Shown: positions 18,941-27,141, counted from the stretch's first letter. The stretch: 64,000 nt of DNA from Acetobacter aceti (GCF_002005445.1 NZ_CP014692.1:3162501-3226500), one strand, 5' to 3'. The notes: generated by a model not told the origin, from the letters alone. Program-made: numbers and translations.

Positions 18941-19287
18941 ACGGAGTTTTTCTGTAGCGATGGAAGCGGAACCATTCCCTCGCCGAGCGGCAGCACGGAC
19001 GCGATACGGTCGCGCGCTTTCTGCGCCATGACAGGATCGATCTCGCAGCCGACATAGCGCCGACCGGCGAGCCGACAGGCGACGCCAGCAGCCCCCGAGC
19101 CGGCGAACCAGTCGCCCACCAGGCCACCCGGTGGGCAGCTCGTGCGGATCAGGATCTCCAGCAACGCCACCGGCTTCTCGGTCGGGTGGATGGCCCGGCC
19201 ATGCGTATTACGGACCGGAATCACGGAGCGCATCAGGCGCGGGCCACCGTCCTCGCTGACGTAACGACCGGCATCGATCCGACCCAT
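18808..19287 (-). pseudogene. DNA methyltransferase fragment (C-terminal part) fused to the trbE deletion point
   Basis: Residues 30-95 match the C-terminal part of a beta-class N6-adenine/N4-cytosine DNA methyltransferase: HPTEKPVALLEILIR, then GDWFAGSGAAGVAC (SAM-binding motif I), YVGCEIDP and QKARDRI. The catalytic DPPY-type motif, which lies N-terminal in this class, is absent, so the protein cannot methylate. The homology ends near 18970, after which the frame runs antisensically past the trbE start. On the other side it lies beside the DUF2285 gene. A deletion has brought the three together. Confidence 0.8.
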
Positions 19288-19386
19288 GTGGGGCGGCCGG
19301 TGTTTCCGTCGTACCGTGCGTGCCCGTGCGTCGGACGTGGTCGGAGAGTGCCGTGGGGGACCAGCGCGTGGGCCGGCGAAGCCCGG

Positions 19387-19650
19387 CTATTGCAGGCGCG
19401 GCTCCAGCAAATGCCGGTAGCCGGCTTTGGTCATCCAGCGCGCCCGTGCAAGATGGTTGTCGTAAACAGCCCTGGCGCGCACGGGTTCACAGACAGGATC
19501 GATTTTGAACAGCACCGCAACGACTTCGCGCCAGTCGGCACCTTCCTCGTCGGCGATCAGGAGGCGGAGATAAAGGTCGAGATGCTGCTCGTCATAGGCG
19601 TTCACACGCGCCGTCAGAGGCGGGTGATCCTGGAAGGATGGGTGGGTCAT
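19387..19650 (-). CDS. DUF2285 protein
   Basis: An 87-aa protein of the DUF2285 type: YDEQHLDLYLRLLIADEEGA, then DWREVVAVLF, and the ending HLARARWMTKAGYRHLL, which is highly characteristic. The fold looks like a small helical DNA-binding domain; the family occurs beside regulators in alphaproteobacterial ICEs. The start at 19650 is the ATG of MTHPSFQDHP; a longer open frame upstream is not protein-like. Confidence 0.8.
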   Translation of the reverse strand: MTHPSFQDHPPLTARVNAYDEQHLDLYLRLLIADEEGADWREVVAVLFKIDPVCEPVRARAVYDNHLARARWMTKAGYRHLLEPRLQ

Positions 19651-19780
19651 GACGATCCCTCGTGATAGCGCTGTTGGATCGGTTCGATAACAAATTCGTG
19701 GAATGACGACCGTTCGACGGTTCCGCGCTGACGCAAAAAACAACGCGGGGCCGAGTGGGAAGGCTGCGCGGCCAGGCCGA

Positions 19781-20065
19781 TCAGGACGGCGCGCGTCTGC
19801 GACGGCCCGCATCCTGTCGCGTCTGTGGATCGGAAGTCTCGTGAAGAAACATGACACCACGCCCTTGCCCGGACTCGATGAACAGGATGCCCGCTGCTTC
19901 CAGCGCGCGGCGGACCTGGTCGATCGTGCCCTCATGGACACCAAGGCCACGCTCGGATTCAAGGCGCTTGAGCGCGGTCAATGCTACGAGGGCTTTTTCA
20001 GCGAGCCGTTCCTGTGTCCAGTTCAGGAGTGCCCGTGCCGCCCTTACCTGTCGGCCAGTGATCAT
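19781..20065 (-). CDS. XRE-family helix-turn-helix regulator
   Basis: A 94-aa repressor-like protein. Residues 4-60 form the Cro/CI helix-turn-helix: ITGRQVRAARALLNWTQERL, with the recognition helix around ALTALKRLESE. It is short, with a basic C-terminal tail (RRRRAPS). A perfect 21-bp palindrome lies 40 bp upstream of its start and is the obvious autoregulatory operator. Together with DUF2285 it probably controls backbone genes of the element. Confidence 0.88.
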   Translation of the reverse strand: MITGRQVRAARALLNWTQERLAEKALVALTALKRLESERGLGVHEGTIDQVRRALEAAGILFIESGQGRGVMFLHETSDPQTRQDAGRRRRAPS

Positions 20066-20104
20066 CCATGATCACATCCGACATGCAGGGCATGCACACC
20101 AGAA

Positions 20105-20125
20105 ATACGACTATAATAGTCGTAT
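20105..20125. promoter_or_regulatory. 21-bp perfect palindrome, likely operator of the XRE regulator
   Basis: ATACGACTA, a TAA centre and TAGTCGTAT pair perfectly. It lies between the leftward XRE gene and the rightward-facing small-ORF region, and its AT-rich centre could be part of a -10 element. Symmetric 9-bp half-sites are typical of Cro/CI-type dimers. Confidence 0.55.
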
Positions 20126-20244
20126 AATGGAGATTCAATATCGTTCTTTCAGTTGGATAGTGAGGAAACACCGGCGTCCTGCTTCTGATAGGACCGTCAG
20201 TGGGGTCCGCCGTCGGTACGGGCGACCAGACGAAAAGACCCCCG

Positions 20245-20398
20245 CTTACGCGGAGGCCTCCCCGTCGTGGCATTTTGCTGCGAATTGCGCGCATACCTGG
20301 TTCAGTTCACGCTCGATTTTGGCCCGCTCACGACGGCTGAGGTGAAAGCTGGTCAGTTCGGCGCGCAGCATCTGGATCTGGTCGTGTAGCGTGGTCAT
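20245..20398 (-). pseudogene. Possible small coiled-coil gene with a frameshift
   Basis: From the ATG at 20398 the frame reads MTTLHDQIQMLRAELTSFH and then runs into a stop after four more codons. If one base of the GGG at 20340-20342 is removed, the frame continues as LSRRERAKIERELNQVCAQF and on to a TAA at 20245, giving about 50 aa of helical, charged protein. The continuity of style across the shift suggests a real small gene broken by a 1-nt indel (or a sequencing error). No family is recognised. Confidence 0.35.
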
Positions 20399-20738
20399 CG
20401 TCCTGCTCCTTTCGTTTTTCGAAGACAGGCCGTCGCCTCATGCGCGCGTGAATCGGGTCAAGGATCGCCGCAGGCGACCGCCCCAGCGGCGCGCGGGGGA
20501 GCCGATTTTGTCTGGTGTGCCCGTAGGGTGCGCCGGGCAAAATTGGGGGGACCGCGCGTCCTTGAGGCGGTTCACGCCGGGCATGGTACAATGGGAAGGC
20601 TGAGGGAAGCCCTGTTCCCCTTTCTTGCCCACACATTGGCAGATTGGGCGCGGCGCGACTGGTGCGCCCACCCGCCGGTTCGCGATCGGTCATGCGAAGG
20701 CCCCACCCGGACCGGCCGGGCGGGGGATCGCTGGCACC
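20399..20738. other. Gene-free GC-rich gap with a nested inverted repeat
   Basis: I see no gene here. The one notable structure is a nested palindrome at 20505-20543: outer arms ATTTTG (20505-20510) and CAAAAT (20538-20543), inner arms GCCCG (20519-20523) and CGGGC (20534-20538). Two similar structures occur at 21191-21242 and 24151-24211. Confidence 0.5.
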
Positions 20739-21065
20739 TCAGTCGCCGTTGCGGCGGCCGTTGGGGCGGGACCAGATCAGGCTGTAGCCCTCGCCGTCCT
20801 CGTCATCGAAGAGGTTGGCGAAGATCGGGGCGTTGAAGCTCGGATCGTCGAGCTTGAGGCTCAGATAGTCGCGCCCCTCGTTGGAGCGCCGGGACCAGGC
20901 CGCTCCGATCTCGACCCGGCCGACGAAGACGCGGTGGCTGGGGGCATTTTCGTTCAGGCGCGTGGTCTCGGGGGCGATGCGGACGTTGGGGGTCTGGAGC
21001 GAGAGGGTGACGATCTCGCCGTTATATCCGTTGCCGACTTTCTTGAAGGTGCCGATGGTAGCCAT
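20739..21065 (-). CDS. DUF736 protein
   Basis: A 108-aa protein with the full DUF736 pattern: MATIGTFKKVGNGYNGEI at the N-terminus, then the SHRVFVGRVEIGAAWSRRS strand and YLSLKLDDPSFNAPIFANLF. The family occurs almost only on plasmids and ICEs of alphaproteobacteria, is predicted to be a small beta-rich cytosolic protein, and has no known function. It belongs to the island backbone. A large gap precedes it (21066-21661). Confidence 0.9.
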   Translation of the reverse strand: MATIGTFKKVGNGYNGEIVTLSLQTPNVRIAPETTRLNENAPSHRVFVGRVEIGAAWSRRSNEGRDYLSLKLDDPSFNAPIFANLFDDEDGEGYSLIWSRPNGRRNGD

Positions 21066-21661
21066 GATACTGCTCCGTGATCTCTGTTACCGAGCCCGCA
21101 CCATTGCGGCCTCGATGGCGATCGGACAGACGGAGGCGAGCGGCGGCGCATCCCGTAGGGACCGAAGCGCAGCGGAGGACGGCGGGACGGAATTTTCTTG
21201 TTTCGCGAGGAATGACGGCGCAGCCGTCAGGGGAAGAAAATTATGGACCGCTGTTGCGCCATGGCCGATCGAGGCGCAGCCGACCTTCGGCTAGATCAGC
21301 CATCTTGAGAGGCGGCATGCGTGCGCGGCCCGACAGAGCACACATCACGGAGACTATGGCCACCCGCGCCCCACGCAAGTGTCGGCCAGGAAGGGGAAGG
21401 CATCGTCATGCCCTGCTTCCGACCCTGCACACGCCCCGTTCCGGGACTGCGTTTCGCACGGACACGCCCTGCCTTCCGGGATTCCACCGGCCGATGCTGA
21501 CAGGAAGCGCTGGACGTCCACGCTCCAGGGAAAGAGCACCTTCAGCCAATATGCTGCAATCAGGGCCTCATCGATCGCTCCTGCCATACCCTCCTGACAG
21601 CGAGGCGGCCAGATGCGAAAGCCCCCGATCCTGTCCTGCCTCGCCGGTTGCCAGAGCGGTG
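21066..21661. other. 596-bp gene-free region with a nested inverted repeat
   Basis: No convincing gene; open frames here are low-quality on both strands. At 21191-21242 outer arms AATTTTCTT and AAGAAAATT enclose a tight hairpin GACGGC-GCA-GCCGTC (21214-21228). The layout matches the structures at 20505 and 24151. The region could hold the promoter of DUF736 and cis sites of the element. Confidence 0.5.
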
Positions 21662-22102
21662 TCAGACCCGCGCGATATTGCCGCCGGACGGTCCGGGTGG
21701 GGCCACGGTTGTAAAGCGGATGAAAGCGGTGACGCCCACCGCGATCGCGCCGATGATGGAGAAAAAGAGCTGCCACGCCGGAGACGGCATCAGCATCTGG
21801 GCGATCCCATGTGTCGTGCTGTAGCCCATGATAATGGCGGGCACCGTATAGAGCAGGACGATCAGCAGCTTGAGCCACATCCACGGCACCAAGGCGAAGG
21901 CGACCTGGCCAATAACGAAGGTTGCAGCGCCCGCGACGAAACCGACGATGATCCCGCCGACAACACCAGCACCCGCACCATACGCCCAGAACCCGGCCAT
22001 CAGACCCATGGCGCAGGGCAGGGCGAAGACTGCCACGGTAAAGAACAACCAGCACAGGAAGCCAATGCCGGCGACGAGCAGGAAGGGAGCAAGGATGAAC
22101 AT
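21662..22102 (-). CDS. Small polytopic membrane protein
   Basis: A 146-aa inner-membrane protein with about four hydrophobic segments: FILAPFLLVAGIGFLCWLFF, a Gly/Ala-rich pair around GAGVVGGIIVGFVAGAAT, LKLLIVLLYTVPAIIMGY, and LFFSIIGAIAVGVTAFIRF. I start it at the ATG at 22102 since the extra 24 residues upstream are not signal-like. No family is recognised; similar small membrane proteins of unknown role are common in ICE backbones. Confidence 0.6.
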   Translation of the reverse strand: MFILAPFLLVAGIGFLCWLFFTVAVFALPCAMGLMAGFWAYGAGAGVVGGIIVGFVAGAATFVIGQVAFALVPWMWLKLLIVLLYTVPAIIMGYSTTHGIAQMLMPSPAWQLFFSIIGAIAVGVTAFIRFTTVAPPGPSGGNIARV

Positions 22103-22343
22103 GGCGGCGGTCTCCGTGCAACCGACAATGTCGGACGGTCGCGCCTGCCACCACCACCACGGCGCAACCCGCATTATAGCGCAGATGATACGGTGACCGG
22201 AACGAAAATCCGCGCGGCTTACGTCCCGCCGGTGACGATATCATCGAAATCTATCGCTGGTATGCGGACGTTGCGGTCAATCAGGTCGAGCGTTATTGCC
22301 TTCCCCCGTGATCCGGTGGCGTTGCGAAGAACCTTGCGATCCA

Positions 22344-22358
22344 TAGCACCTGGTGCTA
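22344..22358. promoter_or_regulatory. 15-bp palindrome upstream of the toxin-antitoxin operon
   Basis: TAGCACC-T-GGTGCTA is a perfect palindrome that ends 11 bp before the toxin start. Antitoxins with an HTH domain normally repress their own operon by binding such a site. An AGGAGG-like ribosome site follows immediately (around 22361). Confidence 0.55.
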
Positions 22359-22369
22359 CATAGGAGGTC

Positions 22370-22756
22370 ATGACCAATGCCGAGCCATCCCAGCGGGCAT
22401 TCAAGACCGCCTGGTTCGCCAGGGCGGCCCGGAAAGCTCGCATCAAAGACGATGAACTCTGCAAAGCGATCCGGGAGGTCATGAAGGGTCAGGCCGTCGA
22501 TCTGGGTGGTGGTGTCTTCAAGAAGCGCCTGAACAAGAACCTGCATCGCAGCATTATTCTTGCGAAAGGCGGTCGATACTGGATCTACGCCTATCTGTTC
22601 GCGAAGAAGGACCGGGACAATATCGATAGCGATGAACTGGAAGACTTCCGGACCCTCGCCAAAGCCTATGCCGTGCTGACCGGGGAACAGGTCGAACGGC
22701 TTTTGAAGGATCGAGACCTGACGGAGATATGCCATGGCGATGAAGAGAAAAAATAG
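22370..22756 (+). CDS. RelE/HigB-like toxin of a type II toxin-antitoxin pair
   Basis: A 128-aa basic protein of the RelE-like group that is encoded before its antitoxin. Typical elements: FKTAWFARAARKARIKDDEL near residue 11, DLGGGVFKKRLNKN, and GGRYWIYAYLFAKKDRDNI. Family members cut mRNA on the ribosome. The ATG at 22370 has a strong upstream AGGAGG. The antitoxin ATG lies 23 bp inside the end of this gene, so translation is coupled. It probably helps to keep the island in the cell population. Confidence 0.85.
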   Translation: MTNAEPSQRAFKTAWFARAARKARIKDDELCKAIREVMKGQAVDLGGGVFKKRLNKNLHRSIILAKGGRYWIYAYLFAKKDRDNIDSDELEDFRTLAKAYAVLTGEQVERLLKDRDLTEICHGDEEKK

Positions 22757-23063
22757 CTTCCGGAGCGACATTTCCGAGGCCATTCATTCCGGGGCGGTAA
22801 TGCTGCACAAGGTCGGCGCGCTCGACAAGGCGACGATGCGTGATTTTGACACGCGCCATCTGGTGGTGCCCCCTGCGATCGAGCCGATCGAGATCAAGCG
22901 TCTCCGCGAGGCGAACAATGTCAGCCAGCCGGTCTTCGCGCGGTATCTGAACACGAGCGAAAGCACGGTCGAGAAGTGGGAGAGCGGCGCCAAACGGCCG
23001 AGCGGGATGGCGCTCAAGCTGTTGAGCGTCATTCAGAAGCACGGTCTTGAGGTTCTTGCCTGA
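22734..23063 (+). CDS. HTH antitoxin (HigA/NadS-like)
   Basis: A 109-aa XRE-type DNA-binding protein. Residues 55-100 form the helix-turn-helix: IKRLREANNVSQPVFARYLN, then STVEKWESGAKRP, ending with ALKLLSVIQKHGLEVLA, the usual end for this group. It would neutralise the RelE-like toxin and repress the operon through the 22344-22358 palindrome. It overlaps the toxin gene by 23 bp. Confidence 0.88.
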   Translation: MAMKRKNSFRSDISEAIHSGAVMLHKVGALDKATMRDFDTRHLVVPPAIEPIEIKRLREANNVSQPVFARYLNTSESTVEKWESGAKRPSGMALKLLSVIQKHGLEVLA

Positions 23064-23093
23064 GACGCTGGCTTGCGGGGAAGGAGAGAGCGC

Positions 23094-24023
23094 TCACGCG
23101 CCGCCTCCGAACCGCAGGACCGGGATACCGAGTCGCTTTGCCTTGTCGGCCAGATTTTCCTGGATGCCTGAACCGGGGAAGACGATGACGCCGATCGGCA
23201 TAGTGTCGAGCAGCGCATCGTTACGACGGAAGGGCGCCGCCTTGGCATGCCTGGTCCAGTCCGGCTTGAAGGCGATCTGCACGATATCGCGGTGATCGGC
23301 CCAACGTGAGGCAATGAACTCAGCACCTTTGGGCGAGCCACCGTGGAGCAGCACCATGTCGGGATGCTTGGCCCGCACCTTATCCAGCCGGTCCCAGATC
23401 AGGATATGGTCGTCGAAGTCCAGGCCCCCGGTCACGACCACCTTGGGGCCGGGCGGGACCAGCAACTCGCCCTCGGCGCGGCGTCGGGCGTTGAGGAAAT
23501 CGCGGCTGTCGATCATGGAGGCCGTCATGGTGCGACGTGACACCAGCGAGCCGGCCTTCGGACGCCACGCGCTCAGGGTCAGGCGCTCGAACTGCTCCTG
23601 CGCCTCGTCGCGGAAGATCTCGTAGGCGTTGCGGCGCTCGATCAGGGTCAGCCCTTCGGCGATCAGCCGCTCCAGTTCCACCGAGCGGATCTCGCTGCCA
23701 TCCTGTTCCTGCTGGCTCCGTTTCTGCGCCTGCTCGTTGCGGTCAAGCTCACGCTCAACCTGGCCGACCATGCGGTGGAAGATGTTCACGGTGGACCAGA
23801 GCAATGCTTCGAGATCGGCTTCCAGCCGTGTGTCGGTCAGCGTCGCAGCGATGGCGTCGAAGATGTCGGCCACAGCACCCCCGATGCGCTGCGCTTCGGG
23901 TAGCGGTCTGGGGTCCGGCTCGTCCGCGAAGGGACGGTAGCCATACATCTGGAGTTCGGTCAGCACATGCGCGGTGGATGAAGCGGCGTGCGGCGGTTCG
24001 AAATCGTCGGTCATGCGGGTCAT
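23094..24023 (-). CDS. DUF2493 protein (SLOG-superfamily-like)
   Basis: A 309-aa protein with a long helical N-terminal part (ERELDRNEQAQKRSQQEQDG suggests coiled coil) and a C-terminal DUF2493 domain from about residue 195: KVVVTGGLDFDDHILIWDRL, LLHGGSPKGAEFIASRW, and VIVFPGSGIQENLADKAKRL. The GG and GxG loops resemble SLOG/LOG nucleotide-binding folds, suggesting recognition of a nucleotide-like ligand; the function is not known. Backbone gene in many alphaproteobacterial ICEs. An internal ATG three codons in is an alternative start. Confidence 0.85.
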   Translation of the reverse strand: MTRMTDDFEPPHAASSTAHVLTELQMYGYRPFADEPDPRPLPEAQRIGGAVADIFDAIAATLTDTRLEADLEALLWSTVNIFHRMVGQVERELDRNEQAQKRSQQEQDGSEIRSVELERLIAEGLTLIERRNAYEIFRDEAQEQFERLTLSAWRPKAGSLVSRRTMTASMIDSRDFLNARRRAEGELLVPPGPKVVVTGGLDFDDHILIWDRLDKVRAKHPDMVLLHGGSPKGAEFIASRWADHRDIVQIAFKPDWTRHAKAAPFRRNDALLDTMPIGVIVFPGSGIQENLADKAKRLGIPVLRFGGGA

Positions 24024-24343
24024 GAGGCTGTCCTCCCAGGTCTCCGGCTGCGCCCTTCGCGGCCTTTCCGGGGGCGGACAGCGGCAGACCAGGGACGGGC
24101 CGGAACCGCGCGCTGGCGCGCGGCCGCAGCACAGCGAAGGATGGCAGGGGGCCGGCTATTTTGCCTCGCGATGTAAAGCGCCCCCACAGGGCGCGACGGA
24201 AAATAGCCGGCTCACGCCATTGAAGGCCCGGCCCGGCTGACGCCCGCTCCCCACTTGAAAGGCCGGGGCGCGGACCTGCCGGACGGGAGGCAGGACAGGC
24301 CCGCCGACAGAAGACGGCCCCCCCACTCCTCTTTCCGGCCCGC
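24024..24343. other. Gene-free gap with a long nested inverted repeat
   Basis: No gene is evident. At 24151-24211, outer arms GCCGGCTATTTT (24151-24162) and AAAATAGCCGGC (24200-24211) enclose a hairpin GCGCCC-CCACA-GGGCGC (24178-24194). This is the largest of three similar structures in the island backbone. It lies after the end of the truncated Toprim gene and before DUF2493, which is transcribed in the same direction. Confidence 0.5.
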
Positions 24344-25129
24344 TCAGGTATCGGCGGCCTCCAGAAAGCGTGCCACGTCCGCTGGCGCGAGTTGCGGATG
24401 CAGGATCTCGATGCCTTCCCCGGCGGCGAGCACGTCGGATGCCACCCCGAAGCGCACGGCATGACCGAGCAGCCCGCCCAAGGCACGGCGCGGATGGTCG
24501 ACCGGTGCCTTGCCACGGCCGTCCGCCGCCAGCCAGGTGCGATGCACACCGGTCAGAGTGCCGTCGAGGTCGGTGACAGCGGCGATCATGGCGGGCCAGG
24601 TCTCGGTCAGACCGTCCTCGTCCGGGCGGTAAAAGCAACGCGGATGGAAGCGCAGGGCTTCGGTTCCGTGCAAAAGCGTAATGTCGCGTCTACGGAGATA
24701 CGCGTCTACGGATGTGCCTATGATCGGCCCGGACATGGCCCAGAGCCGTCGTGCCGCTTCGGAAGAACTGGCGGAAGCACGCTCACGGGCAGGTCGGTCC
24801 TGTGACGGCGGCACTGGGTCAGGATGCGGCAGGCTGAGGAAGGCGCGTGCCTCGTCGGCCACGTCGCGGAAATCCACCAGGCCGAGGCTTTCGCGGATCA
24901 CGTCGAGCAGGTCGCCATGCTCACCCGACTGAGCGTCCGTCCATTTTCCCGCCCTGCCGTTGGCGGTGTCGTGGAGCCGGACGAACAGCGACTGGCCGGG
25001 CGTATTGCGCACGTCACCGACCAGCCAGTAATTGCCGTGACGGCGACCGGCGGACAGATACTGCCGGCACACCGCCTCCGCGTTCTCCGCCAGCCGACGG
25101 GCGAGATCGCCTGCATCATGCAAGGTCAT
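24344..25129 (-). pseudogene. Toprim-type primase-like protein with its Toprim core missing
   Basis: The 261-aa product has the N-terminal part seen in ICE Toprim proteins (helical start, NYWLVGDVRNTPGQSLFVRL with a nucleic-acid-binding look, and HGDLLDVIRESLGL) and then leads into LGGLLGHAVRFGVASDVLAAGEGIE, where the Toprim domain begins. Relatives continue with 80 or more residues that hold the catalytic Glu and DxD. Here GEGIE is followed at once by ILHPQLAPADVARFLEA and a stop. An internal, in-frame deletion joining domain start to protein end explains this best. The protein is probably inactive. Confidence 0.65.
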
Positions 25130-25556
25130 CGCCCTGCCCTCCTGTGTCGGGATTGCCTCCGTCCAGGGCGATCGCCAGCCAGCGATCGGTGGTCATCCAT
25201 GAAATCGTTTTGCGCCTGCCAAGGTCAAGCAGATGCGCACCGCCGCTGAAGGCGCCTATCCGGGGACGTGAGGCCGTATTGGCCCACTGGAATCCCCATC
25301 GGCCCCGCAACCGGAATATTCGCGCACAGCGTAGCACGAATTCCACCACCTGATGCGGATCTCCGATCGTCTCATCGTGCATCCAGAGTTTCGTGCCGCC
25401 ATATTCGGGCACGATCGATAGGACAAAACCGTCAGAGGGTGGATCTTCCGCCGCCAGTTCGTCCATGAACGCATTGTAGAGGTCGAGCGCCTTTGCGGCA
25501 TTGTCCACTGTGCCCACATCGAGAACGCAGGAAAAATGCGTGAAGAAATCAGCCAT
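25116..25556 (-). CDS. Conserved hypothetical protein of ICE backbones
   Basis: A 146-aa acidic, soluble protein (MADFFTHFSCVLDVGTVDNA...). It has a central FVLSIVPEYGGTKLWMHDE segment, FVLRCARIFRLRGRWGFQWA, and a trailing Gly/Asp-rich tail. I know of no function. Its 3' end overlaps the start of the Toprim-like gene by 14 bp, so the pair is probably translated together; ICEs of this type keep this order after the DUF932 gene. Confidence 0.65.
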   Translation of the reverse strand: MADFFTHFSCVLDVGTVDNAAKALDLYNAFMDELAAEDPPSDGFVLSIVPEYGGTKLWMHDETIGDPHQVVEFVLRCARIFRLRGRWGFQWANTASRPRIGAFSGGAHLLDLGRRKTISWMTTDRWLAIALDGGNPDTGGQGDDLA

Positions 25557-25575
25557 CGGAAAAACTCCCGAAACG

Positions 25576-25600
25576 AAAAAGCCCGGCGCAGTGGCCGGGC
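25576..25600 (-). terminator. Rho-independent terminator after the DUF932 gene
   Basis: Read leftwards, GCCCGGC (25600-25594), a 6-nt loop and GCCGGGC (25587-25581) are followed by TTTTT. It lies 40 bp after the DUF932 stop and just before the hypothetical gene, so the latter should have its own promoter. Confidence 0.7.
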
Positions 25601-25639
25601 TCGTAAAAACGTCTTTACGGAAAAGCGTGCAGTCGTCTT

Positions 25640-26842
25640 TCAGGACGCACGCTCCATCAGCCTGCGGGCCTTCTCCTCCAGATCCAGCCGCGTGTCCTGA
25701 TTGGCCTTTGTCCGCGCCAGCGCCGTGATCCCCTGCACGAAATCGAACACGCTCTCCGGCTTGCGCCCTTCCTCATGCAGCACGGTTTCGATGATCTTCG
25801 TTGTCTCTGGCTTCGAGAACCCGCGACGACGCAGGAAACTTTCGCGGTCCTCGTCGGTTTTCGCCACCAGCGCCTTGCGCGAGGCCTGAATGCCCGAGAC
25901 GAACGAGGCCGGGCTGGCTGTGGCGAAGTTCCGTAGCGCCGGTGTCGCCTGATGCACGAAGCGTGAGGCTGCAAACTTGCTATGCCGGATCGTGATCTGT
26001 TCGAAATTTTCGACGCCCCACAACATACGATTTTGACACACTCCGCGCAGGTAGAATGACGCAATGCCGAGGCTCTTGCTGCCGACTTCTGAATTCCATG
26101 CATAGAAACCCCGGAAATAGAGATCGGGCTCACCATTGGGCAGGCGTCCCGCCTCAATCGGGTGTGTATCGTCGACGAGAAACAGGAACACATCGCGATC
26201 CGATGCGTAGAGCGTCGTGGTTTCCTTCGTAATGTCCACATAGGGGTTATGGGTCATGGTGGCCCAGTCGATCACACCGGGCACCTTCCAGTTGGTATCG
26301 CCGGTGCCATCACCGGCGATCTTGCGCACCGCGCCCACCAGTTCATGGTCCCAGATACGACCGTAATCGGGACCAGTTAAAGCACGCAGTTCGACGCGCC
26401 CGTCCTCGGTTTCCAGCGTCTTGACCAGTTCGGCCCGGTGCGACAGCAACCCGTGCTGCAGGTTGATTGCCGCCAGCGGAGCCGGAAGATTGCGCAGGTA
26501 CGACGAGGGGGCACCAACCAGGCTGCACATCTGGCCAAAGGACCAGTGTGTGGGAGCAATCGGGTCATTCTGCCCCGGCACGGTCAGGGTCAGGCGCTCG
26601 GCATTGTCGCGGCTCGCCTCCACTCGGATGGCGCGGCTTTCTACCGTGCGGGCCGTAGCCCGATCCGCACGCGCCAGCGTGGCGGCATGCAGCTCGGACA
26701 GCGAGAGATACCGCTCATCATCGGGGCGCGAGAACCATTCGGACGAGACGCGGGCACTACGCTTCCCGCGCGAAGGATCGATCCGGAAGCCGCCGGACGC
26801 CGCACCACGGAACGCAGGGGGCAGGATGGTGGTTGTAGTCAT
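25640..26842 (-). CDS. DUF932 (phage/plasmid-like) protein
   Basis: A 400-aa protein of the DUF932 family, found on phages, plasmids and ICEs; some relatives are thought to protect incoming DNA, but no activity is established. Recognisable segments are HWSFGQMCSLVGAPSSYLRN at about 98-117, ALTGPDYGRIWDHELVGAV, YASDRDVFLFLVDDTHPIE, and FYAWNSEVGSKSLGIASFYL with RMLWGVENF. The start at 26842 has a GAGGAGAG ribosome site. It is ended by a good terminator. Confidence 0.88.
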   Translation of the reverse strand: MTTTTILPPAFRGAASGGFRIDPSRGKRSARVSSEWFSRPDDERYLSLSELHAATLARADRATARTVESRAIRVEASRDNAERLTLTVPGQNDPIAPTHWSFGQMCSLVGAPSSYLRNLPAPLAAINLQHGLLSHRAELVKTLETEDGRVELRALTGPDYGRIWDHELVGAVRKIAGDGTGDTNWKVPGVIDWATMTHNPYVDITKETTTLYASDRDVFLFLVDDTHPIEAGRLPNGEPDLYFRGFYAWNSEVGSKSLGIASFYLRGVCQNRMLWGVENFEQITIRHSKFAASRFVHQATPALRNFATASPASFVSGIQASRKALVAKTDEDRESFLRRRGFSKPETTKIIETVLHEEGRKPESVFDFVQGITALARTKANQDTRLDLEEKARRLMERAS

Positions 26843-27141
26843 GGAAAACTCTCCTCTGATGCCGGTTATTCGGCACAGAAGGCGAAGCCACCCTCTTCCT
26901 CTGATCACCACTTCCCACGCGGGATCCCATCCAACCGCAGAAACACCTGGCCCCTCATTCCGGAACACGGCGTCCCCGTCACCTACCGGAAATCACGACT
27001 GCAATGGGGGGGAAGAACGAACCCGCTGCGCGGGATTGGTGCGATGTGGAGGTCTGTCACCACGGCGTGAGCGATCTGTTTTATTTGGAACTGTCCTGAT
27101 CGGGCCAAGCACTCTGGCTTCTTCCCACCAGAAGGAGCCGG
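26843..27141. other. Gap holding the DUF932 promoter and probably the IS91 left end
   Basis: No gene is visible. The left part must hold the leftward DUF932 promoter. The right part precedes the IS91 recombinase, with an AAGGAG ribosome site just before 27142. IS91 elements lack terminal inverted repeats, so the exact left end cannot be placed by eye. Confidence 0.4.

Noticed and set aside
19998..20294. 98-codon minus-strand frame across the palindrome at 20105
   Set aside because: It crosses the operator and has no protein-like features beyond a short hydrophobic stretch.
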